Source: Diospyros lotus
Taxonomy: Eukaryota > Streptophyta > Magnoliopsida > Ericales > Ebenaceae
Reading direction: 5' to 3'
Assembly: GCF_014633365.1 (NCBI RefSeq)
Contig: NC_068352.1
Span: 2,162,393-2,226,392 of the forward strand
DNA length: 64,000 nucleotides
In this document: one piece after another, positions 12,771 to 22,656 of the stretch
How positions within the stretch are numbered: position 1 is the first letter of the stretch
How the letters are laid out: each line of letters begins with the position of its first letter
Made by a program: the position numbers and the translations under genes
The notes under the pieces: generated by a model
Seen by the model: the letters and a program-made list of their open reading frames with translations, nothing else
What the model was told of the DNA's origin: nothing
Databases searched by the model: none

Positions 12771-13570
12771 CTTTTCAGTTTTCGTATTTAGTTTTTGTTT
12801 TTAATTTTAATGCTTAATATCCAGAGTAAAAATAGACACCCTCGATAAAAGGGACACGCGTCACTGTAGAATTAACTCTAAAAAAAATATAATAATATAT
12901 TCATAAATTCAGGACCTATCATAAACTGTCACATGACTCTGTTCAATATGAGCATATAATCCAATGATGATGATGATGGGGATGAAATGAGGTGGTGGAG
13001 TTAAAGCTTTCTGCAGCGTCGATGGAGACTTTTAAATGTATGGCATGGCTACGAGTTGGCACATGTCATGTGCATTCGCAACTTTTGATTGCTAAAAGCA
13101 CGGCCAAAAGCATCTTTTCTCCCCCCCAACTTTTATGTTTTTTCTTTTCTTGTTGAATTTTATTTTATTTTTATAATTTTAAATATAATTTTGAATTATA
13201 CAAAATTATTTATTTTAATATTTAACCAATAAATGATATGCATGCATATTAACATAACAGTTTTCTTACATCTCCTTAACTCTCACTCTCTCTCTCTCTC
13301 TCTCTCAAATTTTCTCAACTCCCCCTTTCTCTCCAACGTCTTATTAACTCATTTTCTCTCAAGTGTCTCCTCAATTATATATTTCTTTTCGATTGCATCT
13401 TCTCGAATTATATTTCCGCACTCTTTAATGTCTCCTAAACGTAAATGTAATATTACAAATATATATATATAGTTCTTTATATATTCATAAATCCTAATTA
13501 GAAGAATAGCACTAAATTGGCAATGCATATGCTAAATTAACGGGGAGACAAAGTAGAAGATATTAATGGG

Positions 13571-14110
13571 TGTTGTTGTCAAGATACAACAATTATTGTA
13601 TTTGATTGGAAACCTCATTGTCAAATCATCTGAGCCAACAAAATAAGAAAATAATTGGAGGCGTGGAGAGGTCTCCGTGCAAAAACTTCAATACTTAAGT
13701 TAGACACTAAAGAATATAGAAATTGTATTGAAACTAGTATTAGAGTCGTACTACTTTAAGAATGAGTGATTGTTTATTTATAGAGGGATATGAAATAATT
13801 TAGAGTAGTCCAAAATTGAGATTCTTATAGATAGCGTTTATCTTTATGGATGACGTTTATCTTGCCTTTTCTGAAAATAAAATTTCTTATAGATGGTGTT
13901 TATATTAATATTTTAAAATAAATTTAGAATTTGAATTCTTTATAGATAATTGTAGAACATTTAAAAGAATTTTTGAATGTTAGAATTATCTAGTTTGAGC
14001 GTTTGTGTGGGACCCCCAGTTCCGCGTACGAAAATTTTACGTATTTTAGCCCAAAAAGATATTTTGGATCTTTTTTGGTCTTTTGATGGACTTTTATCCA
14101 TAACACAACA
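13571..14110 (+). mobile_element. TG...CA insertion, probable small solo LTR
   Basis: This 540-bp block is absent from copy B (where ATTAATGG runs straight into AAAATAGTGATG at about 29,415). It begins TGTTGTTGTC and ends ACACAACA. Flanking bases do not give a clean TSD. It shares the word GTTAGAATTATCTAGTTT with about 57,220-57,237 (GTTAAAATTATCTAGTTT), where a similar stretch begins near 56,945, suggesting a second degraded copy there. Confidence 0.5.
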
Positions 14111-15649
14111 ATAAAAAATATTGATGATAGTTGGAACGAATCATCAATCTCGTTTTACAATAAGCACTCTTCAAGGTTCATACTTGTAAAAAAATAAATG
14201 GGGAGTTAGTAATGAATATCACTTATAAAAAATAATAATGAGCTTGTAGTTAGGTCATTTTACATGTATTTACATAGACAGGGGGAGATGAGACATTTTA
14301 TAATTATTAGGATTCTCAATATTTCTTAGGGCTCTTGAGATTTTCTCCAAAATTCTTAAATTTGACAATTATTAAATAACAAAATCTCTAGTTTAAATTT
14401 AAATTAGGACAAATTTACCAGATTTGATTCAACTGCTCTTAGATTGAAATTTGAGAGTTAGATTCGATTTATTCCTTTAAATTTGAATTTTGGCGAATGA
14501 GAGACACGTGTCACTTTCTCATTATTTGACAATAAAAATACGTGATGAGTTGTGACTCATTATTCTTCGAGAGCAACTTGGTAATTTCCAACTTTGTGAA
14601 TACTCTTACATCAAATGCGTATGCCCAATTTACGGAGATATAGAAGCTGAAAATATTGAATCTCTAAACAATAAATAGCATAGTTTAAATTTATTAAAAA
14701 TTAAAATAATTTTATTTTTAATCTATACAAATGGCAATGTGATTAAACTATAATATAAAATTAATATTTTCTGGAGAGACAGAAAACTTAGAAAAAAAAA
14801 AAAAACTCAAGACCAATATGGTGTCTTGTACCTAATTGGATCCAAATTTGTGTATTTCCCCTATTTCACATGTCACATGGTGTTAGGTAACATGTCACTT
14901 GCTGGACCAATTTATCAAATCTCAAAGTTGGTTGGGAGATAAAGTATATACACAAACATACATAAATTAGTAGAGTGGGCCATGCTATGAATGTGTAAAA
15001 AAAAAAAAAAAACTAAATAAAAGTTTATTGCATGACGTTTGAAAGTTATAATTTGTTTTTTTAATTTTTTAAGATAAAATTTTAAATAAAAAGATTCTTA
15101 CGTGTAGCAATAAAGTTGTTTGAAAAATTAATTCTTAATTAAAAACTATAAGTTCATATCATGTCATTTTTTAAAATGACATGCATAAAGCATATTTTAG
15201 AAAAATATTTTATTATTAGTGATGTGGGGTTCTTAATTTTCTCACAAGGCAATCCTAAGGTGACACATACCCATATTAGGAAAGTGACACACGATACTTT
15301 CTCTCCGATAGCCGGAAGGGATGATTCTTGTAATGGTCGAAAAATCACACACTAATATTTTGAAAATCTTACACAAATATATTTATATACATAATTTTAC
15401 ATATATATATAAAATATGTAGTAAAATTTTGATAGACGAATAGAATAATCTTTTTAATTTGAAGAATCATTTTGTTCGTGTTTGATTGCCTTGGCCTTCT
15501 TTTTATTTCAAACCAAGTTAGTTTTAAAGGTCTAGTCGCAGGATGTTAAACAACTTTGTTTTGGTTGATGATTAGGAATATCCTATCTCCGGATAAAATT
15601 ATATAAAAACCCTCTCTTAAAGCTTTCTAGAGGCGATGTGTATCCTTAG

Positions 15650-16000
15650 ACACTCAAATTTAGGTTAAGGTAAACAGGTACCCAAGACTTCGTATCTAGG
15701 TCAAGATCTAATCTAAAAGTATACTAGACTTGGGTAAAAGATTCGGCCCAAATGATTGGATCCACCTGATCTGGACCCAAATCTCCAACCACCACTTATC
15801 ACAATCAAACCCTTGATTGTCTATGTGGTATGATCATGGCCATTCATTAGCTCCACAATATGCCTATATAAAGGCATGAATTTTAAAAAGCATATACGTC
15901 AATTATTATATACTATTACTTTGTTTCACCTCTAGTACTGAGATTAACTTGATCATCGAACGTTGTACTAGGGGAGTGAGCCTCACATTTGTAGATCAAG
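15650..16000 (+). mobile_element. Old Tat-like LTR remnant, copy A
   Basis: A TATA-type promoter word (CTATATAAAGGC, about 15,866) is followed by a sequence resembling the U5 start of Tat-lineage LTRs (CTGAGATTAACTTGATCATCG against the usual CTGACTTGAGCRTCGGAGT). The remnant is present in both duplication copies, so it predates the duplication. No paired LTR or coding region is visible. The boundaries are approximate. Confidence 0.4.
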
Positions 16001-16249
16001 TAGGTCTTGAACGGGCTCGAGATCAAGGAAAGCTAGTAGATGCACTCGACTTTAAATAGGCCTAGCAATAATCAAAATTGTAATCATTTTTTTTTTGTAT
16101 TTATACAATTATCCCTTGTAATATTAAATGCCAGCCTCACAAGGGGTGAGCCACCCCGTGCCAGGCACGTGCCGCATGTGGACGGACCCATCATGGTTGT
16201 TGGAGACTTAAACCCTCGAAAGAGATAATGTGGTTTGATGATTAGTAAG

Positions 16250-16341
16250 ATTAGGATGGACTCCGAAAGTAAGCTTTCTATGCACATTTTTTTATATGAT
16301 AGTAAGCTTGAGATTAGGATGGACTCCGAAAGTAAGCTTTC
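16250..16341. repeat. Local tandem duplication, about 65 bp, at the TR-GAG insertion site
   Basis: The block AGATTAGGATGGACTCCGAA through the following AAGCTTTC occurs twice in copy A (from 16,250 and from 16,313) but once in copy B (about 31,589). The gag-only retrotransposon inserted in the second repeat. Confidence 0.8.
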
Positions 16342-16791
16342 TGATGATGGTTTTTGGGACCGACCACCACGTGCCAACTCTGCGACTGGACCTCGGGAAT
16401 GGTACCTCGGACTTGGTGATGTCGGACCTCGGGTGTAGAACCTGCAAGACAATGGAGGGTCGGGGCTAGGATCCCCCGGGGTGGACTCCGACGCTCAAAT
16501 CAGTAGAGTAAACACAAGTAGAAGTAAATGAGAGAGCTGTAGAGCTTGAATATACCTGGCGAGAGTCTTTGTCTTTTATAGGCGAACCCGTTTTGGGGTA
16601 CCCGAGATGAGCGGGCACGACTCCCGAGAATCCCGGTCAAGTTGGAACGGGTCTTGCGGTTCAGCCCGGATTTTTCGGGCTCCGCTCCGGAGTGTTGACT
16701 TGCCACGTGTCGGTCTCTCCGGTGATCCAAGTGGCAGGTAAGACTATTAGCGCGTATGGGTATTCTAGTAATTCTAGGTGGTGCCACATCA
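16342..16791 (-). repeat. 3' LTR of the TR-GAG element
   Basis: 450 bp, about 97% identical by eye to 20,181-20,630. Read on the minus strand it starts TGATGTGGCACC and ends ACCATCATCA. Confidence 0.93.
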
Positions 16792-17035
16792 CTTGCCCCC
16801 ACTCCTTGAGCCGAGCTGAGAATCTTGCTGGGTCGAGGAGTAACTTAATTTCTGAGTTTATTTGACCGTAAATTTTTCCCAACGTGCACAAGAGTATTTC
16901 TAAGTATGAGACAACCAAACCCCAAACTCTTGAGGTTAGTTTTTTTTTCTTTGCTTTTTCTATTTATATATTTTTTATTTTATTATTTTTTACTTTTATC
17001 TTTCTTTCTTTTTTTTTTTTTTTTAAATGCATCTT

Positions 17036-17205
17036 CTTCCTCGGCCAGGCAAAGGTCTGCCTGGCCGAGCTCGGCCTCGGCCACGCCCTGGCCAAGCTAG
17101 GCCATGGCCGAGCTCGGCCATGGCTGAGGTGCGGCCAGGACTGACCTGGTCGCCCTCAGCCAAGGCTGGCCTGGCCAAGATCGGCCATGGCCAGCCACCA
17201 TTGGG
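17036..17205. repeat. GGCC-rich low-complexity tract in TR-GAG
   Basis: A dense run of CTGGCC, TCGGCC and CATGGCC words in near-palindromic arrangement. A shorter relative is at 21,503-21,580 in the neighbouring inverted-LTR element, and isolated GTCGGCCATGGCCGAC and TATGGCCGAC words are at 17,290-17,430. It produces long open frames on both strands that are composition artefacts. Confidence 0.8.
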
Positions 17206-17740
17206 GTGTTTGCCCCCCTGCTCGTTTACTTGCTTTTTTTTTTTTTTTTTAATATATAAATATATATATATACATATATGGATATATTGGGTCGGCCATG
17301 GCCGACCCTTGGCGATCTTGCCCCCTTCCTTACTTTTTCTATTATTTTTTTTAAATGTGTATCTATATATAAATACTTTAATGTAAATGCATATATATAT
17401 GTATGCTGAGGTCGCATATGGCCGACCTTGGGGCACCTCCCATTTTATATATATATATATATTTATTTATTTAATATATATATATAAATTTATTAATAAC
17501 AACAAAATAAGCTGACTAACCAATTTCTTTAGCTTTTCTTTGTCGCATGCGTGGTTCGAGATTTCTCAATCTAAGTTGCGTCTGTTGAGCTCCTTTTGGC
17601 TTGTGTCTAGCTGTGGTTTTCCTTCCCTGACCTCTGTCTTTCTTCTCTTGGTCAGGCTAGGATATCCTCTAGTGGGATTCCTTGGTCTGGCTGATCAGGT
17701 TGAGATATCCTCTTGTCAAGATGGGATCCCTTGGTCTCTT

Positions 17741-18530
17741 GACCTTTGGATTTCAGTCACTCCCACGCAGAAGAGGGTGCTGGGCTTTGATTTTTTTTGG
17801 CCGTTAGTCCACCTTCGGCTTGGGAACGGCTTAGGATCCTGACCCTTGGGTTCTTGTCACTCCCTCGTCGAGGAGGGTGTTGAGTTTCTTCCGGCCGTTA
17901 GTCCACCTTCTACTTGTGGACGGCCTAGGGCACTTGACCCATGGATTTTAGCCACTCCCTCGCGGAGGAGAGTGTTGGGCTAGAGTTTTTTCGTAGCCAT
18001 TAGTCCACTTTTGAGGACGGCCTAGGGCTCGTGACCCTTGGATTTTAGCCACTCCCTCGCGGAGGAGGGTGTTGGGCTAGAGTTTTTCTGTGGCCATTAG
18101 TCCACTTTCGATGACGGCCTAGGGCTCGTGACCCTTGAATTTTAGCCACTCCCTCGCGGAGGAGGGTGTTGGGCTAGAGATTTTTCGGGGCCATTAGTCC
18201 ACTTTGAGGACGGCCTAGGGCTCGCGACCCTTGGATTTTAGCCACTCCCTCGCGGAGGAGGGTGTTGGGCTAGAGTTTTTCCGTGGCCATTAGTCCACTT
18301 TTGATGACGGCCTAGGGCTCGTGACCCTTGAATTTTAGCCACTCCCTCGTAGAGGAGGGTGTTGGGCTAGAGTTTTTCCGTGGCCATTAGTCCACTTTTG
18401 AGGACGGCCTAGGGCTCGTGACCTTTGAATTTTAGCCACTCCCTCGCGGAGGAGGGTGTTGGGCTAGAGTTTTTCCGTGGCTATTAGTCCACTTTCGAGG
18501 ACGGCCTAGGGCTCGTGACCCTTGGATTTC
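17741..18530. repeat. 97-bp tandem repeat array, eight copies, in TR-GAG
   Basis: Copies begin at a GACCCTTGGATTTTAGCCAC-like word near 17,741, 17,841, 17,936, 18,033, 18,130, 18,226, 18,323, 18,420 and (partial) 18,517, a spacing of 95-100 bp. The outermost copies towards 17,741 are the most diverged and the inner ones nearly identical. Each unit holds a short hairpin (CCCTCGCGGAGGAGGG: CCCTC and GAGGG arms) and GGCCGTTAGTCCAC or GGCCATTAGTCCAC. It occupies the place of pol in the element. Confidence 0.93.
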
Positions 18531-18594
18531 TCTTTGGTGAAGTGTTGGCCTTCGTGAGATTGTTATTAGATGGAGAGAATCCGAAGTCTTGCCA

Positions 18595-20037
18595 TTAGTC
18601 GTAAAAGAAAGAGTACAAAGAGGTTCGAGGAATTCCCCTCCTCATTGAAAAAACTTCCTTAAGTTTTGGACATTCCAGGTACGCTTCAAGGTTGGACTCA
18701 ACTCTACCCGAACTCATGCCTTCTTGGTCAACGAAATCTTGGAGGTAACCCCGGTTGATAAGCTCCTGAACCTCTTCTTTTAACTGGATGCAGTCCTCTG
18801 TAACATGACCATGGTCGCGATGAAAACGACAATATTTCCTTTTACTTCGAGTGTTGGGTGGAGACCTCAACGGTGGAGGACGCCGCAGATAATCCTTATC
18901 CTCTAATGTCAGTAAAATCTCTGCTCGACTGGCGTTAAGGGGAGTGTAACTCACCGGGCTTCCCCATGCACCCCCAAAACCCGGGCGATCTGGAGCTCGG
19001 GAGGGGCGGTAGTCTGTCTTCTGTTCCACCATCGGCTTTTTCTTCTCATTCTCTCTTTCCTTCTTATCAGGCTGTTTAGCCCTCTTCACCTTCATCACCT
19101 CTTCCGCATTGATGTACTTATTAGCCCATGTAAGGGCTTCTGTGAAAGTACGAGGTGGAGTCTTAGCCAAGGACTGAGCGAATGGTCCAGCCCTCAAGCC
19201 ATTCTGGAGAGCCACCATGGCGATCCGTTGATCAAACTCATCAATGCTCAACGCCTCCTCATTGAACCTAGCCACGAAATCCCTTAGGGATTCACCCTGA
19301 TTTTGCTTGATGTTCACCAGAGCCATGGAAGACTTCCGGTGGTGCTTCAAGGGAGCGTAATGGGCTAGGAAACAAGTCTTCAGCTCTTCCCAGCTGGTGA
19401 TGGAACGATGGGGAAGGCAGGAGTACCAGGTCCGGGCATGTCCTCCCAAAGTAGCCGAAAATGCCTGGCACCACATCACGTCCGACCCCGATTGCACCAG
19501 CATGTGAGAGGAGAAAAGCTCGACGTGATCATAGGGATTTGTGCTTCCATCATAGAGCTTGATGGAGGGGATACGAAACCTTTCCGGTGGAACCTCCGCT
19601 ATGATGCCCTTACTCAAGGGTTGGTTAGAGCCGAGGTGGAGCAACTCTTCCTTTCCCTTTTTGAGTTCCTGGACTTGCTTCTCTAGGAAACGCAATCGCC
19701 TCTCCTGCGAAGTTCCTCTTTCTCGCGAGGGGGCAGAAGTGGATCCTGCTGCCTCGGAGGAGTGGATTTCTTGGCCCGTCTGGCGGGATTGACGAGGCTC
19801 TCGAGCAGGAGGAGGTGACTGATGCTCCGCTCGCTGAGAGGGCACATGAGAACGATGTTGTTCAGCCTGGTGTAGATAACCAGTCAACAACTCAGTTAGC
19901 TGTTGGACCTGGTTTTCCAACCTGGTGAGTCGGTCCTCCAGCATTGGATTGGCTGGAGGTGATGGATTTTCCCCTTGCTGCGGGGCCTCTAGATTGGCTC
20001 CGACCTGGCTACGAGTCACGTCTCTTCGGGGAGCCAT
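18595..20037 (-). CDS. Retrotransposon Gag protein (Tat-lineage), no pol
   Basis: This 480-residue Gag is the structural protein that packages element RNA into virus-like particles in the cytoplasm. I start it at the ATG at 20,037 (MAPRRDVTRS), because the upstream in-frame extension would read through the primer-binding site and LTR. Residues about 33-57 form a heptad-like coiled coil (LEDRLTRLENQVQQLTELL). The retrotransposon gag core follows from about residue 150 (a PSIKLYDGSTNPYDH-type opening, then a W-containing segment and FVARFNEEAL). A CX2HX4HX4C zinc knuckle lies at about residues 403-416 (CRFHRDHGHVTEDC), a variant of the usual CCHC. The frame is intact with no internal stop. It ends about 64 residues after the knuckle, where an autonomous element would continue to protease. 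Direct evidence that the protein is made is lacking. Confidence 0.88.
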   Translation of the reverse strand: MAPRRDVTRSQVGANLEAPQQGENPSPPANPMLEDRLTRLENQVQQLTELLTGYLHQAEQHRSHVPSQRAEHQSPPPAREPRQSRQTGQEIHSSEAAGSTSAPSRERGTSQERRLRFLEKQVQELKKGKEELLHLGSNQPLSKGIIAEVPPERFRIPSIKLYDGSTNPYDHVELFSSHMLVQSGSDVMWCQAFSATLGGHARTWYSCLPHRSITSWEELKTCFLAHYAPLKHHRKSSMALVNIKQNQGESLRDFVARFNEEALSIDEFDQRIAMVALQNGLRAGPFAQSLAKTPPRTFTEALTWANKYINAEEVMKVKRAKQPDKKERENEKKKPMVEQKTDYRPSRAPDRPGFGGAWGSPVSYTPLNASRAEILLTLEDKDYLRRPPPLRSPPNTRSKRKYCRFHRDHGHVTEDCIQLKEEVQELINRGYLQDFVDQEGMSSGRVESNLEAYLECPKLKEVFSMRRGIPRTSLYSFFYD

Positions 20038-20180
20038 GTAGTTAGTTATAGCAAGGAGTGAAAGTCGTTTGACATTCGTGGAAAGACCGAGGTCTGAGGT
20101 GAGGAGTTGAAGTCCGAAGCGTGAGGTAGGGAATGAAGAGGCTAGCGAATTTGGACGTCGGCCCCACGGTGGGCGCCAAA

Positions 20181-20630
20181 TGATGATGGTTTTTGGGACC
20201 GACCACCACGTGCCAACTCTGTGACTGGACCTCGGGAATGGTACCTCGGACTTGGTGATGTCGAACCTCGGGTGTAGAACCTGCAAGACAATAGAGGGCC
20301 AGGGCTAGGATCCCCCGGGGTAGACTCCGACGCTCAAATCAGTAGAGTAAACGCAAGTAGAAGTAAATGAGAGAGCTGTAGAGCTTGAATATACTTGGCG
20401 AGAGTCCTTGTCTTTTATAGGCGAACCCGTTTTGGGGTACCCGAGATGAGCGGGCACGACTCCCGAGAATCTCGGTCAAGTTGGAACGGGTCTTGCGGTT
20501 CGGCCCGGATTTCCCGGGCTCCGCTCCGGAGTGTTGACTTGCCACGTGTCGGTCTCTCCGGTGATCCAAGTGGCAAGTGAGACTATTAGCGCGTATGGGT
20601 ATTCTAGTAATTCTAGGTGGTGCCACATCA
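20181..20630 (-). repeat. 5' LTR of the TR-GAG element
   Basis: 450 bp with the same ends as its partner, immediately followed on the minus strand by TTTGGCGCCCACCGTGGGGC, which serves as the primer-binding site. Open frames reading out of it, including the upstream extension of gag, are not expected to be translated. Confidence 0.93.
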
Positions 20631-20751
20631 CTTTCTATGCACATTTGTTTATATGATGGTAAGCTTTATATAATATATTTTTTGTGTTATATTAGGGAAG
20701 TACTCCGTATTATATACATATAAAAAATAATTTTTTTTCAAGTAAATATAT

Positions 20752-21105
20752 TGATGATGATTTTTGGGATCGACCACCACGTGTCACCTCTGCGAATGGA
20801 CCTCGGGAATCGAATCTCGGACTTGGCGATGTCGGACCTCGATGATAGAACCTGCAAGACAATGGAGTGGCAGGGCTAGGGTCTCCCGAGATGGACTACG
20901 ACTCTCAAATCAATAGAATAAATGCAAGTAGTAATAAATGTGAGAGCTGTAGAGCTTTTTATACTTGATGAGGATCGGTCCGGATCTTTTGGACTCCGCA
21001 CAAGATTGTTGACTTGCCACGTGTCAGCCTCTCGAGTAATTCACATGGCGAGCAATACTATTGGCGCGTAGGGGTATTCTGGTAATTTTAGGTAATGCCA
21101 CATCA
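20752..21105 (-). repeat. Left LTR of the inverted pair
   Basis: 354 bp. On the minus strand it runs TGATGTGGCATT to AAATCATCATCA. It is followed inwards by CTTGCCCCCCACTCCTTGAG, the complement of the family polypurine tract. It is about 100 bp shorter than the 450-bp LTRs of the TR-GAG copy. Confidence 0.9.
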
Positions 21106-21219
21106 CTTGCCCCCCACTCCTTGAGCCGAGCTGAGCATCTTGCTGGGTCGAGGAATAGCTTAATTCCTGAGGTTATTTGATCGTAAATTCTCTCTAGGAC
21201 GCACAAGGGTGTTTTTAAG

Positions 21220-21410
21220 TATGAGATTAATGCCTAGCAACCTCATTTATTATCTTGAAATTACAAGGGGTCCTTAGTTGGAGGGAAACATTTGCTGGTT
21301 TGAATTTTTAAGGGGTGTTTGGTTGGAGGGCTTGGGCCCCTCTATATAAGCCCTAAGGCCCCACCCCACAATAATCACTCCAAGACAAACTCCCAATTCT
21401 TTGAGGTTAG
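21220..21410 (+). promoter_or_regulatory. Putative antisense promoter, leader and splice donor in Tat-like 3' region
   Basis: In the left half of the inverted element, and antisense to that half, there is a TATA box (CTATATAAGCC, 21,342-21,352) about 50 bases before a leader ending TTTGAG, then GTTAG (21,406-21,410), a good plant 5' splice site followed by a pyrimidine-rich run. The same TGAG/GTTAG junction is at 16,931-16,939 in the TR-GAG copy, and its equivalent (GAAGTTAG on the minus strand) is at about 22,509-22,517. Tat-lineage elements are known to carry antisense accessory ORFs near the 3' LTR, and this may be the start of such a unit. Activity is not shown. Confidence 0.35.
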
Positions 21411-21587
21411 CATTTCCCTCCCTTCTTTACTTTTATTTTTTCCTTATGCTTGTCTTTTTCTTTTTTGATTTTTTTTAAAAAAAAAAAAAAAAACTATCTT
21501 CTCCCTCGGCCAGGTAGAGGCCCTGCCTGGCCGAGGTCAACCTCAGCCATGGCCAAGGTCGACCTCGGCCAAGGATTTATCGTCAAG

Positions 21588-22262
21588 TGATCACTGGATC
21601 GCATAGGATATCCTCCTCGTATATCTCGAGATGATAGATTCCATGTCTGATGCACACATACCTCGTGTGTCACTGAACTAGGCACATAGATACGTACAAC
21701 TATCCCTGATTAGGATAACCATATAATATTGTTGATATCCTAATCCACTAACACACATATATCCATGTCATCTTAGGTTTAAGGACTAATGCAAATCCGT
21801 AGTTAATATTGAATCATTGACCCGTGAGATAAAACCCATGTGATTCAATATTAATAGTCTTGTTCAGTGAACTCGTTCCTATAACGAGCACTCACTCGTC
21901 TTCTTTCTGTATCTTATATAGAGTGGTACGAGACCTACCAATCTTATCTTTCGGTATGTTATACCGAATAAGGAGGAAGACGATGTGCCAGCCTTTGCGA
22001 GTTACTAATCATCCAAGTTAAGAACTCTATGACCAGGAATATATTTATAGTATAACGTATTGTGGATTATCCGTCTCGATTATTCTTAACAATTAAGAAT
22101 GGTATCCATTCCTTATTATACTAAAGGATATTTATACGTTCAATTCAAATCATATTGCAATTTAAATTAAACATAAAACTTGCCATTGAATAAGGTTGAA
22201 ACAATTATAAGATCAAGCCCTATTGTGTCACTAGAACTGGTCTTAAGGGTTTATATCTAACA
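21588..22262 (-). mobile_element. Copia-type LTR with polypurine tract, truncated element
   Basis: Read on the minus strand, a 675-bp LTR runs from TGTTAGATATAAACCC (22,262) to CCAGTGATCA (21,588). Just before it is CCTGTGGGAGAT, the GTGGGAGAT-type polypurine tract common in plant copia elements. Only this 3' LTR and tract survive. The internal region and other LTR are missing and the right-hand junction lies in the possible antisense ORF, so a deletion followed insertion into the Tat-like sequence. Confidence 0.65.
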
Positions 22263-22273
22263 ATCTCCCACAG

Positions 22274-22375
22274 GAGGCTAATGGCCCCATGTGGTACTTG
22301 CGTGGCCTTTTTCTTGTCTTTCCCCTTCCTAGTCTTACTGGAAGAGGTAACAGCCATCACAGTACCCGATTTCAT
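22274..22375 (-). pseudogene. Fragment of a possible antisense accessory ORF
   Basis: On the minus strand, after a T-rich presumed intron, an ATG at 22,375 opens a frame beginning MKSGTVMAVTSSSKTRKGK and continuing with a lysine-rich stretch and HGAISLL until it meets the polypurine tract of the inserted copia LTR at about 22,275. If the GAAGTTAG junction near 22,515 is a splice site, this would be the next exon of an antisense gene of the Tat-like element. No domain is recognisable in 34 residues, and it might instead belong to the copia element. Confidence 0.25.
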
Positions 22376-22656
22376 GTTGCTTTGTGCCGTGATAAGCATG
22401 TTCATTAACAAACAAACAAAAGACAAGCAACAAATAAGGAGCAAAATAATATAATAAAAAAAAAGCAATGGAAGAAATAAAAATAAAAAAAGAGAAGAGA
22501 GGAAAAAACTAACTTCAAGAGGTTGGGGCTCAGTTGTTTTATACTTAAAAATACTCCTGCACATCTCGAGAAAAATTTACAATTAAATAGTCTTAGAAAT
22601 TAAGTTACTTCTCGACCCAGCGTGATTCTCAACTCAGCTCAAGGAGTGGGGGCAAG

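Larger units (their letters stand above)
16342..20630 (-). mobile_element. Tat-like gag-only (TR-GAG) Ty3/gypsy retrotransposon, complete
   Basis: The element is 4,289 bp, in minus orientation, flanked by a perfect 5-bp TSD CTTTC (16,337-16,341 and 20,631-20,635) and absent from copy B. It has two 450-bp LTRs differing at about 15 positions, mostly transitions. In element order it has a 5' LTR (20,630-20,181), a primer-binding site starting TGGCGCC just inside it (about 20,178-20,161), a gag ORF (20,037-18,595), eight tandem 97-bp repeats, a GGCC-rich simple stretch, a polypurine tract with AGTGGGGGCAAG (16,803-16,792) and a 3' LTR (16,791-16,342). No protease, reverse transcriptase, RNase H or integrase is present, so it must depend on a partner element. 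The LTR contains a GATTTGAGCGTCGGAGT U5 motif typical of the Tat lineage. Confidence 0.92.

Noticed and set aside
17023..17436. Overlapping open frames on both strands, up to 137 codons
   Set aside because: Made of GGCC-rich low-complexity DNA and AT microsatellites within the TR-GAG element.
17741..18530. CRISPR-like array
   Set aside because: Repeats are contiguous 97-bp units without unique spacers, in a plant retrotransposon.
18595..20286. Longer Gag starting at 20,286
   Set aside because: The first 83 codons would lie in the LTR and primer-binding site; the ATG at 20,037 opens the conserved part.
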